Shown in pieces: positions 1 to 7,733 of a stretch of 64,000 nucleotides of DNA. The translations under genes were made by a program, and so were the position numbers. Source of the stretch: Trebonia sp963843745. Lineage in GTDB: Bacteria; Actinomycetota; Actinomycetes; Streptosporangiales; Streptosporangiaceae. The stretch covers positions 62,001 to 126,000 of the forward strand of contig CAWJLP010000006.1 in the NCBI GenBank assembly GCA_963843745.1, in the 5' to 3' direction. Position 1 is the stretch's first letter. The number at the start of each line of letters is the position of its first letter. Under the pieces are notes generated by a model. The model saw only the letters and a program-made list of their open reading frames with translations. It was not told where the DNA came from and searched no databases.

Positions 1-478
1 CCGCGACAATCAGGGTGGAGTTGTCGGCGGTCACCGCCATCCCGTTCGGGAATGCGATATCCCAGGCCACCTCGCGCACCGCCCCGTCCGGCGTGACAAG
101 CGACACCGAACCAGGCTTCGGCGCCCCGCCGGCCGTCGGGTCGAAGCCCGCCCCGTTGACGTAGGCGTTGCCGCGGCCGTCGATCACGATGTCGTTCCAG
201 GTGCCGCGGCTGCCGAGGTCGGCGTGGGTGACCAGGGATCCGCCTGGTTCCAGGCGCAGCAGCTTGCCGTCGGCGGACGAGACGATGAGCAGCCGGCCAT
301 CGGGCAGCCAGGCGGCGCACAGCGGCAGCGATCGCACCCGCGCGATCACCTCGCTGCGGCCGTCGAGCCCGACGGCCAGCACCTCGCCAGCGGACCAGTC
401 GGAGAAATACAGCCGCCCGTCGTGCCAGCGCGGCGACTCGACCAGCCCCCGCCCGGTTAGCAGCGTCGTCGTGCTCAT
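1..478 (-). CDS. SMP-30/gluconolactonase/LRE family protein (3' end outside window)
   Basis: The frame opens at an ATG at 478 and runs off the left edge, giving about 159 N-terminal residues of an SMP-30/gluconolactonase-type six-bladed beta-propeller (SGL domain). The marks I see are ESPRWHDGRLYFSDW near the start, NDIVIDGRGNAYV in the middle and PNGMAVTADNSTLIV at the cut edge. In the family these hold the metal-binding Glu and Asn positions. Members hydrolyse sugar lactones or related esters, but substrate cannot be read from this part. The start is followed by a run of Thr codons, and no strong Shine-Dalgarno is visible. It diverges from the ECF sigma gene at 573 across 94 bp of otherwise featureless sequence. 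Confidence 0.82.
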   Translation of the reverse strand, partial: MSTTTLLTGRGLVESPRWHDGRLYFSDWSAGEVLAVGLDGRSEVIARVRSLPLCAAWLPDGRLLIVSSADGKLLRLEPGGSLVTHADLGSRGTWNDIVIDGRGNAYVNGAGFDPTAGGAPKPGSVSLVTPDGAVREVAWDIAFPNGMAVTADNSTLIVA

Positions 479-572
479 GTTCATTGAGACGTCTCCCGGC
501 CGCTCAACTCATCACCCGTAACTAGTCGCTAAAGATTGTGGATCGTCCCGCCGCTGCGTTACCTTCCCAATT

Positions 573-1133
573 GTGGGGGGGACCGATGCCCTGCTGGCAG
601 CGCGGCTGGCGGCAGGGGACGATCACGCGCTGGCCGAGGTGTTCGACCGCTTCGGGGCCGCGGTATACGGCGCGGCCGCGTACGTCGTCGGAACCGGCGG
701 CGGCGCGCAGGACGTTGCACAGGACGTGTTCGTGGAGCTGTGGTGTCACCCGAACCGGTATGACCCGGATTCCGGGTCGCTGCGCGGGTACCTGACGCTG
801 CTCGCGCGGCACCGCGCGGTGGACGCCATGCGCAGCGAACTGCGCCGGATCGCCAGGCAGGAGCGGCACTACCGGCTGACGATCGACGAGGGGCCGCCGT
901 CACCAGGCGAGCAGGTGCTCAGCGCGGACCTGGCCAGCGAGGTGCGGGCGGCCATTCAGCGGCTGCCCGCCGCCCAGCGCCAGGTGATCGAGCTCGCCTA
1001 CTTCGAGGGAATGACCTGCCGGGAAGTGGCAAGTGCGGTCGGCATTCCCGAGGGAACCGTGAAGTCGCGGCTCCGGCTGGCGCTCGCCAAGCTGGAAGCC
1101 GTGCTTGACCGGCAGCTTCTGGAGGCACTGTGA
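573..1133 (+). CDS. ECF RNA polymerase sigma factor
   Basis: A 186-residue sigma-70 family protein of the extracytoplasmic-function class, starting at GTG. Region 2 (about residues 10-85) contains DVAQDVFVELW and RGYLTLLARHRAVDAMRS, the core-binding and -10 recognition helices. Region 4 (about 120-180) contains LPAAQRQVIELAYFEGMTCREVA and GIPEGTVKSRLRLAL, the -35 recognition helix-turn-helix. Its last codon overlaps the GTG of the next frame (GTGA), the arrangement usual for a sigma factor and its co-translated anti-sigma factor. That partner is broken here (see 1130-1373), so this sigma may lack its negative regulator. The GTG at 573 is chosen because the conserved N-terminus begins directly after it. 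Confidence 0.93.
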   Translation: MGGTDALLAARLAAGDDHALAEVFDRFGAAVYGAAAYVVGTGGGAQDVAQDVFVELWCHPNRYDPDSGSLRGYLTLLARHRAVDAMRSELRRIARQERHYRLTIDEGPPSPGEQVLSADLASEVRAAIQRLPAAQRQVIELAYFEGMTCREVASAVGIPEGTVKSRLRLALAKLEAVLDRQLLEAL

Positions 1134-1373
1134 CAGCGGCTCAGCCTGCCGTGCCCCCGGACCTGCGGGCCCGGGTGCTTGACGCGTCATGGCGCGCCAG
1201 GGCGGCCGGCGAACCGGTCCCCGCGGTCCCCGCGATCTCGCCGGCCGAGGGTTTCAGCCGGGCCGCCGACGCGCTGTACCGCACGCTGAGCGCGCTGAAC
1301 ACCGCGGCCTGGTCGCGTCGCGCTGCACGGCATGCAGCTGCCGCTGCGCGCGCTGCTCGTCGTCCGGGCGTAA
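1130..1373 (+). pseudogene. Remnant of a maleylpyruvate isomerase-like (MDMPI) anti-sigma partner
   Basis: The frame opened by the GTG at 1130 reads MTAAQPAVPPDLRARVLDAS and ISPAEGFSRAADALYRTL, which I recognise as the N-terminus of the mycothiol-dependent maleylpyruvate isomerase-like proteins that often follow ECF sigma genes. After about 60 residues the similarity stops. In another frame, from 1311 to a TAA at 1371, the sequence reads GRVALHGMQLPLRALLVVRA, which resembles a late segment of the same family (LHG-x-LPL-x-ALLVVRA). The metal-binding core between them is missing. The open frame happens to continue in phase into the separate gene at 1472, producing a misleading 215-codon ORF. 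Family assignment is from memory and should be searched. Confidence 0.65.
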
Positions 1374-1471
1374 CTCTCCCCTCCCGCCGGGTGATCTGTC
1401 TCGCGGCCCGGCGGCGTACATATCGCAGAAGCGCCGGGGGGGCGCGAAACTCACGAGAGGGGCCTGGAAAC

Positions 1472-1777
1472 ATGAGCGTGCTCGTCATCGCCAAGATCGC
1501 AGGGGACACCGCGAAGTTCCGCCAGTCGCTGACCGACCGGGCGGCTGAGTACGAGAAGATCTCCGCCGACGCCCGCACCAAGGGCGGAATCCACCACCGC
1601 TTCGGGCTCGGGGACGGCTACGTCGTGATCGTCGACGAGTGGGAGACTGCCGACCAGTTCGCGCAGTTCTTCTCCGCCCCCGAACTCCAGGCCTTCGTCG
1701 CGTCGGTCGGCGGCGACACCAGCAGCCCGCCGGACATCACCGTGTCCGAGGCTGTTCCCTCATCCAGCGACTACTAG
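1472..1777 (+). CDS. ABM-like (dimeric alpha/beta-barrel) small protein
   Basis: A 101-residue protein starting at the ATG at 1472, ten bases after a GAGAGGGG ribosome-binding site. The order MSVLVIAKIAGD, then AEYEKISADARTKGGIHHRFGLGDGYVVIVDEWETADQFAQFF, then a short C-terminal strand, fits the ferredoxin-like fold of antibiotic-biosynthesis-monooxygenase-type proteins. The residues IHHRF and VVIVDEWET are typical. No cofactor site is visible and many relatives have no known reaction. The frame is in phase with the relic upstream, so an automatic caller may fuse the two; the clear ribosome-binding site argues for a separate gene. It lies 41 bp before a CoA-transferase gene on the same strand. 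Confidence 0.72.
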   Translation: MSVLVIAKIAGDTAKFRQSLTDRAAEYEKISADARTKGGIHHRFGLGDGYVVIVDEWETADQFAQFFSAPELQAFVASVGGDTSSPPDITVSEAVPSSSDY

Positions 1778-1818
1778 CGCCACGCCGGACGGCGGCGCGG
1801 CTGCTTACGCTGGTGTCC

Positions 1819-2979
1819 ATGCCAGCAGAAGAAGCCGCGCCGCTCGCCGGCCTGCGTGTCCTGGAGATCTCCTCGTTCGTGGCAGCGCCGCTCGGCGGCA
1901 TGACGCTCGCCCAGCTCGGCGCCGACGTGATCAGGATCGACCCCATCGGGGGCGCCGCGGACGTCACCAGGTGGCCGCTGGCCCCCAACGGCAAGTCCCT
2001 GTACTGGGCCGGGCTGAACAAGGGCAAGCGCTCGGTCACCCTCGACTTCCGCGACCCACGGGGTCGCGAGACGCTCACGGAGCTGGTGGCGGGCTCCGGC
2101 CCGGACGGCGGGATCGTGCTCACCAACGCGGGCTTCCCCTGGCTGTCCTACGCGGAGCTCAGCAAGCACCGCCCCGACCTGATCCACCTCCGGATCACCG
2201 GCAGGCCCGACGGCGGCGCCGCGGTGGACTACACGGTCAACGCCGCCATCGGCTTCCCGCTGGCGACCGGCCCCGCCGGGCTGCGCGACCCGGTGAACCA
2301 TGTGCTGCCCGCCTGGGACGTGGCCTGCGGCCTGTACGCGGCGGTCGGCCTGCTCGCCGCGGAGCGGCACCGCCGCCGCACCGGGCAGGGCCGGGCGATC
2401 ACCCTGCCGCTGGCGGACGTGGCGCTCGCCGTCACCGGCCACCTCGGCTTCCTCGCCGAGGCATGGCTGACCGGCGACAGCCGTCCGCGCATCGCCAACC
2501 ATCTCTACGGCGGTTTCGCGAGGGATTTCAGAACGTACGGTGGCGACTCCGTGATGGTCGTGACCCTCACCGCGCGGCACTTCGCGGACCTGGCCCGGGT
2601 CACCGGGCTCACCGAGACGTTCGGCAGGCTGGAAGAGCCGCTCGACGCGGACTTCGCCGACGAAGGCGACCGCTACCGGCACCGGGAGGTGATCGCCGCG
2701 CTGCTCACGCCGTGGTTCGCCAGGCACACCCTGGCCAAGATCGCGGAGGCCTTCGCCGGCACGTCGGTGCTGTGGGAGCGCTACCGCACGTTCGCCGAGC
2801 TGGCCGAGGACCCTGCCCTGCTGGCCAGTCCCGTCGTCCGGCTGATCAGCCAGCCAGGCATCGGCGAGGTGCCCGCGACGGGGACCCCGCTCGCCCAGCC
2901 GGGAGTCGGCGACATCGCCGCCGCGCCGGTGCTGGGTGCCGACACCGCTGCGGTCCTCCGCGAACTGCGGGGAGAATGA
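1819..2979 (+). CDS. Family III CoA-transferase (CaiB/BaiF type)
   Basis: A 386-residue protein of usual family length. It opens with LAGLRVLEISSFVAAPLGGMTLAQLGADVIRID, the signature of family III CoA-transferases and racemases, and carries a GLNKGKRSVTLDFRDPRGR block. Asp167, in PAWDVACGLYAAVGLLAAE, sits where the catalytic aspartate of formyl-CoA transferase (Asp169) is found. The YGGF and VMVVTLTARHFADL segments recall 2-methylfumaryl-CoA isomerases and alpha-methylacyl-CoA racemases, but substrate cannot be fixed. The stop overlaps the ATG of an acyl-CoA dehydrogenase relic (ATGA), so the ancestral operon probably processed an acyl-CoA in two steps. The ATG at 1819 is chosen because homology begins there, although the frame stays open further upstream. 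Confidence 0.88.
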   Translation: MPAEEAAPLAGLRVLEISSFVAAPLGGMTLAQLGADVIRIDPIGGAADVTRWPLAPNGKSLYWAGLNKGKRSVTLDFRDPRGRETLTELVAGSGPDGGIVLTNAGFPWLSYAELSKHRPDLIHLRITGRPDGGAAVDYTVNAAIGFPLATGPAGLRDPVNHVLPAWDVACGLYAAVGLLAAERHRRRTGQGRAITLPLADVALAVTGHLGFLAEAWLTGDSRPRIANHLYGGFARDFRTYGGDSVMVVTLTARHFADLARVTGLTETFGRLEEPLDADFADEGDRYRHREVIAALLTPWFARHTLAKIAEAFAGTSVLWERYRTFAELAEDPALLASPVVRLISQPGIGEVPATGTPLAQPGVGDIAAAPVLGADTAAVLRELRGE

Positions 2980-3262
2980 CCGCAGGCGACGGCTCACCGA
3001 TACCGACGGGCTCACCGAATTCCAGCGTGACATCCTGCGCACCGTCCGCGAGTTCGTGGATGCCGAGGTGCTTCCTGTCGCCTCAGAACTCGACCACGCG
3101 GACGCCTACCCAGCCTGGTCGCGCTGCGGCTACTCGACCGAGCACGAGATCGAGCGGCTGTACAGGGACGCGCCGATGCTGCTGATAGGGGAGGGCACAG
3201 CCGAAATCCAGAAGATGATCACAGGCCGTCGGCTTGTGCGCGATTACCCGGCAGGCGCATAG
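2976..3262 (+). pseudogene. Acyl-CoA dehydrogenase relic: 17-bp duplication plus deleted core
   Basis: The ATG at 2976 overlaps the CoA-transferase stop. A 17-base segment (2987-3003) is imperfectly duplicated at 3004-3020 (CGACGG-CTCACCGATAC and CGACGGGCTCACCGAAT) and shifts the frame. If one copy is removed the gene reads MTAGDGLTEFQRDILRTVREFVDAE, a normal acyl-CoA dehydrogenase N-terminus. After VLPVASELDHADAYP the sequence jumps to WSRCGYSTEHEIERLYRDAP and LIGEGTAEIQKMITGRRLVRDY, the C-terminal signature of the family including the GTAEIQ motif. Roughly 270-300 residues, including the FAD-binding core and catalytic base region, are missing. No function is expected for the 95 or so remaining codons. 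Confidence 0.82.
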
Positions 3263-3368
3263 GAAAAGTTGCGGATCAGTTAATATTTGTGGCCATTCTG
3301 GCGTCATCGGCTCGATACGTCTATAACCGGCATAGCTGACCTTGTTTCTCCGCGACGGAAGGTTCTGC

Positions 3369-5406
3369 ATGCCCAAGATCCCTCGCCCGCTCCGGCTCGG
3401 GAGCGTAGCCCTGCTCGGGTTCGCGACGATCGCCCTCACCGGCTCGCTCACCGGCGCCAACGCGGCGACTGCGGCTCCACCACCGGCCGCATCCTCGCTT
3501 TCCACCCTCCGCAACAGCTTGCCGGCCACGACTGACCCGCAGACCGGGAGCTACTCCGCACCCAGCATGACCGTCGAGGTCGCGCTGGCACCGCAGAACC
3601 AGGCCGGACTGAACAGCGCACTGCAGGCCATCTACACCGAAGGCAGCAGCCAGTACCATCAGTTCCTGTCCGCCGGGCAATTCGACGCGCAGTACGCACC
3701 GAGCGCCGCCGAGCGCGCTTCGGTCGCCTCGTACCTGGCGGGCAAGGGCCTGACGGTCGCCTCGACCAACTCGCCGTTCCTGCTCAGCGTCGCCGGGTCG
3801 AGCGCGAAGATCACGGCCGCCTTCCACACGAGCCTCAGCAACTACGTCGACCCGCGCGGCATCCGCTACTTCCAGAACTCGCGGACGCTGCAGGTGCCGA
3901 CGTCGATCGTGAGCGACATCCAGGGCGTGGTCGGCCTGACCAACACGGTGCGCGAGCACTCGGGAGTCGTCAAGCCGCTCACCGGGAAGCGGCGGCCAGC
4001 TCCGCCGCCGCGTCGGCCAGCTGCGAGACCGGCTACCCGACCAAGGCCCAGCTGTTCGCCGCCTACGTCAACAACAAGCCGTTGCCGTTCGGTTACGGCG
4101 GCGGCCCCGGCTGCAGCGGCCTCACCCCGTCGCAGACCAACTCCATCTACGGCGCGCCCGCCGCCAGCCCGGCGACCCAGGGCGCTGGCGTCAACGCCGC
4201 GGTCTTCGAGCTGTCCGCCTACCAGGCGTCGGACATTAAGACCTGGGCGAAGACGTTCTACGGCGCCGGCTACACGCCGAGGCTGAGCAACGTCGCCATC
4301 GACGGCGGCCCGCTCGCGCCGGTCTGCCCGGCTGGCGACAGCTGCCCGCCCCAGTACGAGGGGTACTCAGGCGACATCGAGGTGGTGGCCGACATCGAGA
4401 ACACGCTGGCCGTCGCCAAGGACTCCCACGTGATCGTGTACAACGCGCCGAACGATTTCACCGGCCAGACCGAGCTCGACGAGTACTCGGCGATCGCCAA
4501 CCAGGACACGGCGGACACGGTCAGCTCCAGCTGGAGCGTGTGCGAGAACGACCAGACCGCTAGCTACGTCCAGGCGGAGAACACCATTTTCGAGCAGATG
4601 GCGTTCCAGGGCCAGAGCATGTTCGGCGCCTCGGGCGACACCGGGGCGTTCGGCTGCATCCGCAGCGACACCACGACGATCGTGAACGTGGACGACCCGC
4701 CGTCCCAGCCGTGGGTGACCAGCGTCGGCGGCACCTCGCTGGAAAGCGACAACCCGGGCACCAACCCGCATCCCGGGCCGCCGGCCAGGGGCACCGAGAC
4801 CGTCTGGAACGTCCGCAACCTGTGCAGTGACGCGCCGGCCGCGCCGAGCAACGGCAACCAGGGCGGTTACTTCTGGTGCGGCGCCACGGGCGCCGCCGGC
4901 GGCGGATCCAGCCAGTACTGGGCCGGCCGTTCTACCAGCAGGGGCGGGGCGTGAACAACTCGTACGTGACGTACGGCAACGGCACGACCAACTGCTCGCT
5001 CGCCGCGACGGGGACCCCGTGCCGCCAGGTGCCTGACGTCTCCGCCAACGCCGACGAGTTCACTCCGTACGCCGAGTACTGCACCGGCAGCGCGGCCACG
5101 CCCTACAGCGTGTGCGCCACGATCGGCGGCGGCTGGTTCGGGATCGGCGGCACCAGCCTGTCCTCGCCACTGTGGGCCGCGGTGACCGCGGACAGGGACA
5201 GCTACCAGGGGCACCGGACCGGGAACATCAACCCGCTCGTCTACTGGTGGCTGAACACCAACCCGTCGAAGTACTTCACCGACATCACCGGGCGAGGCCG
5301 CCTGCAGCGGGCCGCCACCAACAACGGCCTGTTCCCGACCACACCAGGTTACGACGAGGCGACCGGCATCGGCTCGCCGAAGTTCGCCGCGATCATCACC
5401 GGCTGA
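3369..5406 (+). pseudogene. S53 family peptidase (sedolisin/kumamolisin type), two frameshifts
   Basis: Read across three frames this is a complete secreted serine-carboxyl protease. The ATG at 3369 begins a Sec signal peptide (KIPRPLRLGS, a hydrophobic core, then GANAATA) and a pro-kumamolisin activation domain (TVEVALAPQNQAGLNSALQ, YHQFLSAGQFDAQYAP). The frame is lost near 3985; the catalytic domain continues in a second frame with IEVVADIE (catalytic Glu and Asp) and the oxyanion Asp in SGDTGAFG. It is lost again near 4920 and the rest, with the nucleophile in GGTSLSSPLW, is in the third frame. Both breaks look like single missing bases in short G/C runs; adding one at 4920 restores SQYWARPFYQQG. 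This is either a recent pseudogene or a sequencing error. Confidence 0.85.
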
Positions 5407-5415
5407 TCGCAGCGC

Positions 5416-5462
5416 CGTAGAAACGGCGCGGGGTGGAAAATCCGCCTCGCGCCGTTTCTACG
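5416..5462. terminator. Strong hairpin between convergent genes
   Basis: The arms CGTAGAAACGGCGCG (5416-5430) and its exact reverse complement (5448-5462) form a perfect 15-bp stem around a 17-base loop, and the 3' arm is followed by TTTGG. It lies just after the S53 stop and just before the end of the minus-strand NYN gene, so it can end transcription from both sides. Confidence 0.8.
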
Positions 5463-5469
5463 TTTGGCA

Positions 5470-5946
5470 CTAGGCGGCAGCGGCCTGGGGGGCGTCCAGG
5501 TACCTGACGTCCCTGGCGGCCCCGGCCAGGGCCCTCGACAGGCTGTCCCTGCGGCTCACCACGGTGACCCAGACGTCGCGCGCAGCCAGGCTCGCCGCGG
5601 CCTGGCTGAACAGGCCGTCGCCCGACCCGATCACCACGTGCGTGAACCGCGCGGCGACGTCCTCGTGCAGCAGGACGTCGAGGAGTTCCAGGTCGGCGCC
5701 GTTCGGGCCGGACCTGACCCGGTACCTGGCGCTCGGCCAGCCGAGCGCCGCGTTCATGAAGGCCAGATGGCTGGTGGCCATCACCACCTGATCGTCGGCG
5801 CCGAAGGTGAGGCGGGCCACGTACAGCCCTTGCACCTCGGTGACCTGGTCCCGGCTGGGCAGTGCGGCACCCGCGAGGTTTTCGATGTCGACAAGGTGCA
5901 GCGTGCGCGCGGGGTACCACTGTCTGGGGCGCCTAACCGCTCGCAC
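5470..5946 (-). CDS. NYN (PIN-like) domain protein, putative nuclease
   Basis: A 158-residue protein whose TLHLVDIENLAG opening, ARLTFGADDQVVMATSH strand and THVVIGSGDGLFSQAA segment match the NYN branch of PIN-like folds. The acidic residues of VDIEN, of NGADLELLDVLL and of SGDG are placed to bind the divalent metal used by NYN ribonucleases. It is a minimal single-domain version with no added RNA-binding region. The GTG at 5946 is chosen because AGGGAGGT lies six bases upstream; the frame is open beyond it. It diverges from an unknown gene at 6060 across a repeat array that may control both. Substrate is unknown. Confidence 0.75.
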   Translation of the reverse strand: MRAVRRPRQWYPARTLHLVDIENLAGAALPSRDQVTEVQGLYVARLTFGADDQVVMATSHLAFMNAALGWPSARYRVRSGPNGADLELLDVLLHEDVAARFTHVVIGSGDGLFSQAAASLAARDVWVTVVSRRDSLSRALAGAARDVRYLDAPQAAAA

Positions 5947-5987
5947 ACCAACACCTCCCTCGTCATCACGGCACAGATTGAGAGATA

Positions 5988-6053
5988 CCCATGTTGTCCA
6001 TGGGGCAACCGCATGGCTTCCATGCTTTATGGCCATGGTCTCCGGGTACAGTC
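5988..6053. promoter_or_regulatory. 22-bp-periodic CATGG/CCATG repeat array in a divergent promoter
   Basis: CATG occurs at 5990, 5999, 6012, 6021 and 6034, an alternating 9/13 spacing that repeats every 22 bp (two helical turns). The first two units are inverted repeats, CCCATG-ttgtc-CATGGG (5988-6004) and GCATGG-ctt-CCATGC (6011-6025); a third, weaker unit starts at 6032. It sits between the NYN gene and the gene at 6060, where a multimeric repressor would act. No factor can be named from sequence. Confidence 0.5.
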
Positions 6054-6059
6054 CGTCAC

Positions 6060-6860
6060 GTGAGCGTGCCTGTCGTCCGGGATGAGCTGGTTGCGACCCT
6101 GGAGGAAAGCCTGCGCGTCGCGCGCCAGCTGGCGGCCGACGCCCGCGACGACGACGTGCCGGTCGCGGAGCTTGTCGCGCAGGCCACCATGCTCGGCCGG
6201 CTTGACGAGCGCAGGGAAGAGCTGATCGACCAGCTGCGCCGCACGGCGAGCGCGGGGATGCGGGCGACCCAGCCGGGGCCGCCGATCCGCGAGGTCGTCC
6301 TCGCCTCGCTCGACGAACTCGGCTGGCCGCAGAACGCCGGGTTCCTCGAGGAGTACCTGTGGGCCAAGTGCCAGCTACAGCTGGACAGCCGGGCGTTCGC
6401 GTCGCTGCGCAGGGACGAACGGCGGGCATGGCAGCGCACCCCGGGCGGCCGCATCGCTTACATCGTCCCCGCCCTCAACCCGGACGGCACAGCCAATCCG
6501 CGCTGGCTCAGCAGCTCCGCGTGGGACCTGGACCGGCGCGTGATCGCCTCACCGCAAACCGAGCGCCTGCTGAACCTGGAGAAGATCGCCGCGCTGCGCG
6601 TCCGCGGCTCCCGCGGCCCGCTGGGCACGCTGCTCGAACGGTACGCCCAGGAGATCCTGGAGATCGACCCGCCGCCGGTCTCCGCGACCACCGCGAAGAC
6701 AGCCGCGTGGCGCGCCCACGTCCGGGCGCACACGACCGCGCTGATCTGGCAGATCCGCGAGCAGGACGACCTGGACCGGCAGCGGGTCGCCCGGCGGCTG
6801 GCGCGGCTGCCCGACCACGATCAGCTCTGGGGCCAGGAGTGGGCGCAGCGGCAGGAGTGA
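6060..6860 (+). CDS. Hypothetical protein, helical, cytoplasmic
   Basis: I do not recognise this 266-residue protein. There is no signal peptide or membrane segment. The first 75 residues are rich in charged helix (VRDELVATLEESLRVARQLA, MLGRLDERREELIDQLRR) and could be a coiled coil. A central part (EVVLASLDELGWPQNAGFLEEYLWAK) resembles a winged-helix-like fold, and GRIAYIVPALNPDGTANPRWLSSSAWDLDRR is a distinctive block. The C-terminal 60 residues are again helical and basic. The GTG at 6060 is preferred because the frame upstream runs through the repeat array; a following in-frame GTG at 6066 is also possible. Divergence from the NYN gene suggests a shared role, but this is inference only. 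Confidence 0.6.
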   Translation: MSVPVVRDELVATLEESLRVARQLAADARDDDVPVAELVAQATMLGRLDERREELIDQLRRTASAGMRATQPGPPIREVVLASLDELGWPQNAGFLEEYLWAKCQLQLDSRAFASLRRDERRAWQRTPGGRIAYIVPALNPDGTANPRWLSSSAWDLDRRVIASPQTERLLNLEKIAALRVRGSRGPLGTLLERYAQEILEIDPPPVSATTAKTAAWRAHVRAHTTALIWQIREQDDLDRQRVARRLARLPDHDQLWGQEWAQRQE

Positions 6861-6890
6861 CCAGTGGGCTGCCGGGCAGGTCAGCCAGCG

Positions 6891-7032
6891 TTAGCCGGAA
6901 TGACGGGTCAGGAACGCCAGCGCCTTCGCCTTGAACTCCTCGATGTTCTCGTAGATGGGCGCGTGCGCGAACTCCGCGACGTCGGCGGCGAACAGCTCGG
7001 TCGTCGATGTTGTTGGCCTGCACGACCGGCAT
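6891..7032 (-). pseudogene. Short gene relic with ribosome-binding site and frameshift
   Basis: On the minus strand GGAGG lies five bases before an ATG at 7032 that opens MPVVQANNIDD. About 12 codons later the frame must shift by one base to reach TELFAADVAEFAHAPIYENI followed by EEFKAKALAFLTRHSG and a TAA at 6891. The opening resembles that of alpha/beta-hydrolases (MP-x-V-x-ANGID) and the tail resembles a C-terminal helix, so this may be another gene with both ends kept and the centre lost. Family identity is not secure. Confidence 0.45.
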
Positions 7033-7064
7033 CGTCGCCTCCGGGATAAGGGCCGGGATAAGTA

Positions 7065-7733
7065 TTACGTGAGCCGGCGCTCCGCGGCCCAGCGGGTGAG
7101 CTGGTGCCGAGAGGAGAGCTGAAGCTTGCGCAGCACCGACGAGACGTGGCTTTCCACCGTCTTGACGGAGATGTACAGCTCGCGGGCGATCTCCTTATAG
7201 GTGTAGCCCTGGGCGATCAGCCGGAGCACCTCGCGTTCGCGGCTGGTCAGCTGGTCGAGTTCGGGGTCGAAGGACGGTTTCACGTCCGCGGCTGACGGCG
7301 CGGCGGCGAACGCGTCGAGCACGAACCCGGCCAGCCGGTGCGAGAACACGGCGTCGCCGTCGGCGACCCGCTGGATGGCGTCGGCCAGGTCGGCGGTGCT
7401 GATCGTCTTCGTGACGTATCCGCGAGCCCCTGCCCTGATCACCCCGATCACGTCTTCCGGCGCGTCCGAGGCGGACAGCGCGAGGAAGCGCACCTCGGGG
7501 TGCACCTTCTTGACCGCGGTGATGACCGCCTGGCCGCCGCCGCCTGGCAGGTGGACGTCGAGCAGCACCACGTCGGGCAGGAGCTGGTCGATCACCTCGA
7601 TCGCCGGGCCCACGTCATCCGCCTCGCCCACCACCTCTACCTGGCGGCCGATCTCGGCGCGGACCCCCGAGCGGAACAGGCCGTGATCATCGACGAGCAC
7701 GACACGCGGCAGCGTCCTGGCCTGAGTATTCAT
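7065..7733 (-). CDS. NarL/LuxR-type response regulator
   Basis: A 222-residue two-component regulator. The receiver domain (residues 10-125) has the acidic pair in VLVDDHGLF, the phospho-acceptor Asp in VVLLDVHLPGG and the conserved Lys in GYVTKTIS. The C-terminal LuxR helix-turn-helix (about 155-215) reads LTSREREVLRLIAQGYTYKEIA and VSSVLRKLQL. It starts at the ATG at 7733, which overlaps the end of the PspC-type sensor kinase gene by four bases, so the two are translationally coupled and form a cognate pair. The pairing with a PspC kinase suggests a response to membrane or cell-wall stress. Confidence 0.94.
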   Translation of the reverse strand: MNTQARTLPRVVLVDDHGLFRSGVRAEIGRQVEVVGEADDVGPAIEVIDQLLPDVVLLDVHLPGGGGQAVITAVKKVHPEVRFLALSASDAPEDVIGVIRAGARGYVTKTISTADLADAIQRVADGDAVFSHRLAGFVLDAFAAAPSAADVKPSFDPELDQLTSREREVLRLIAQGYTYKEIARELYISVKTVESHVSSVLRKLQLSSRHQLTRWAAERRLT

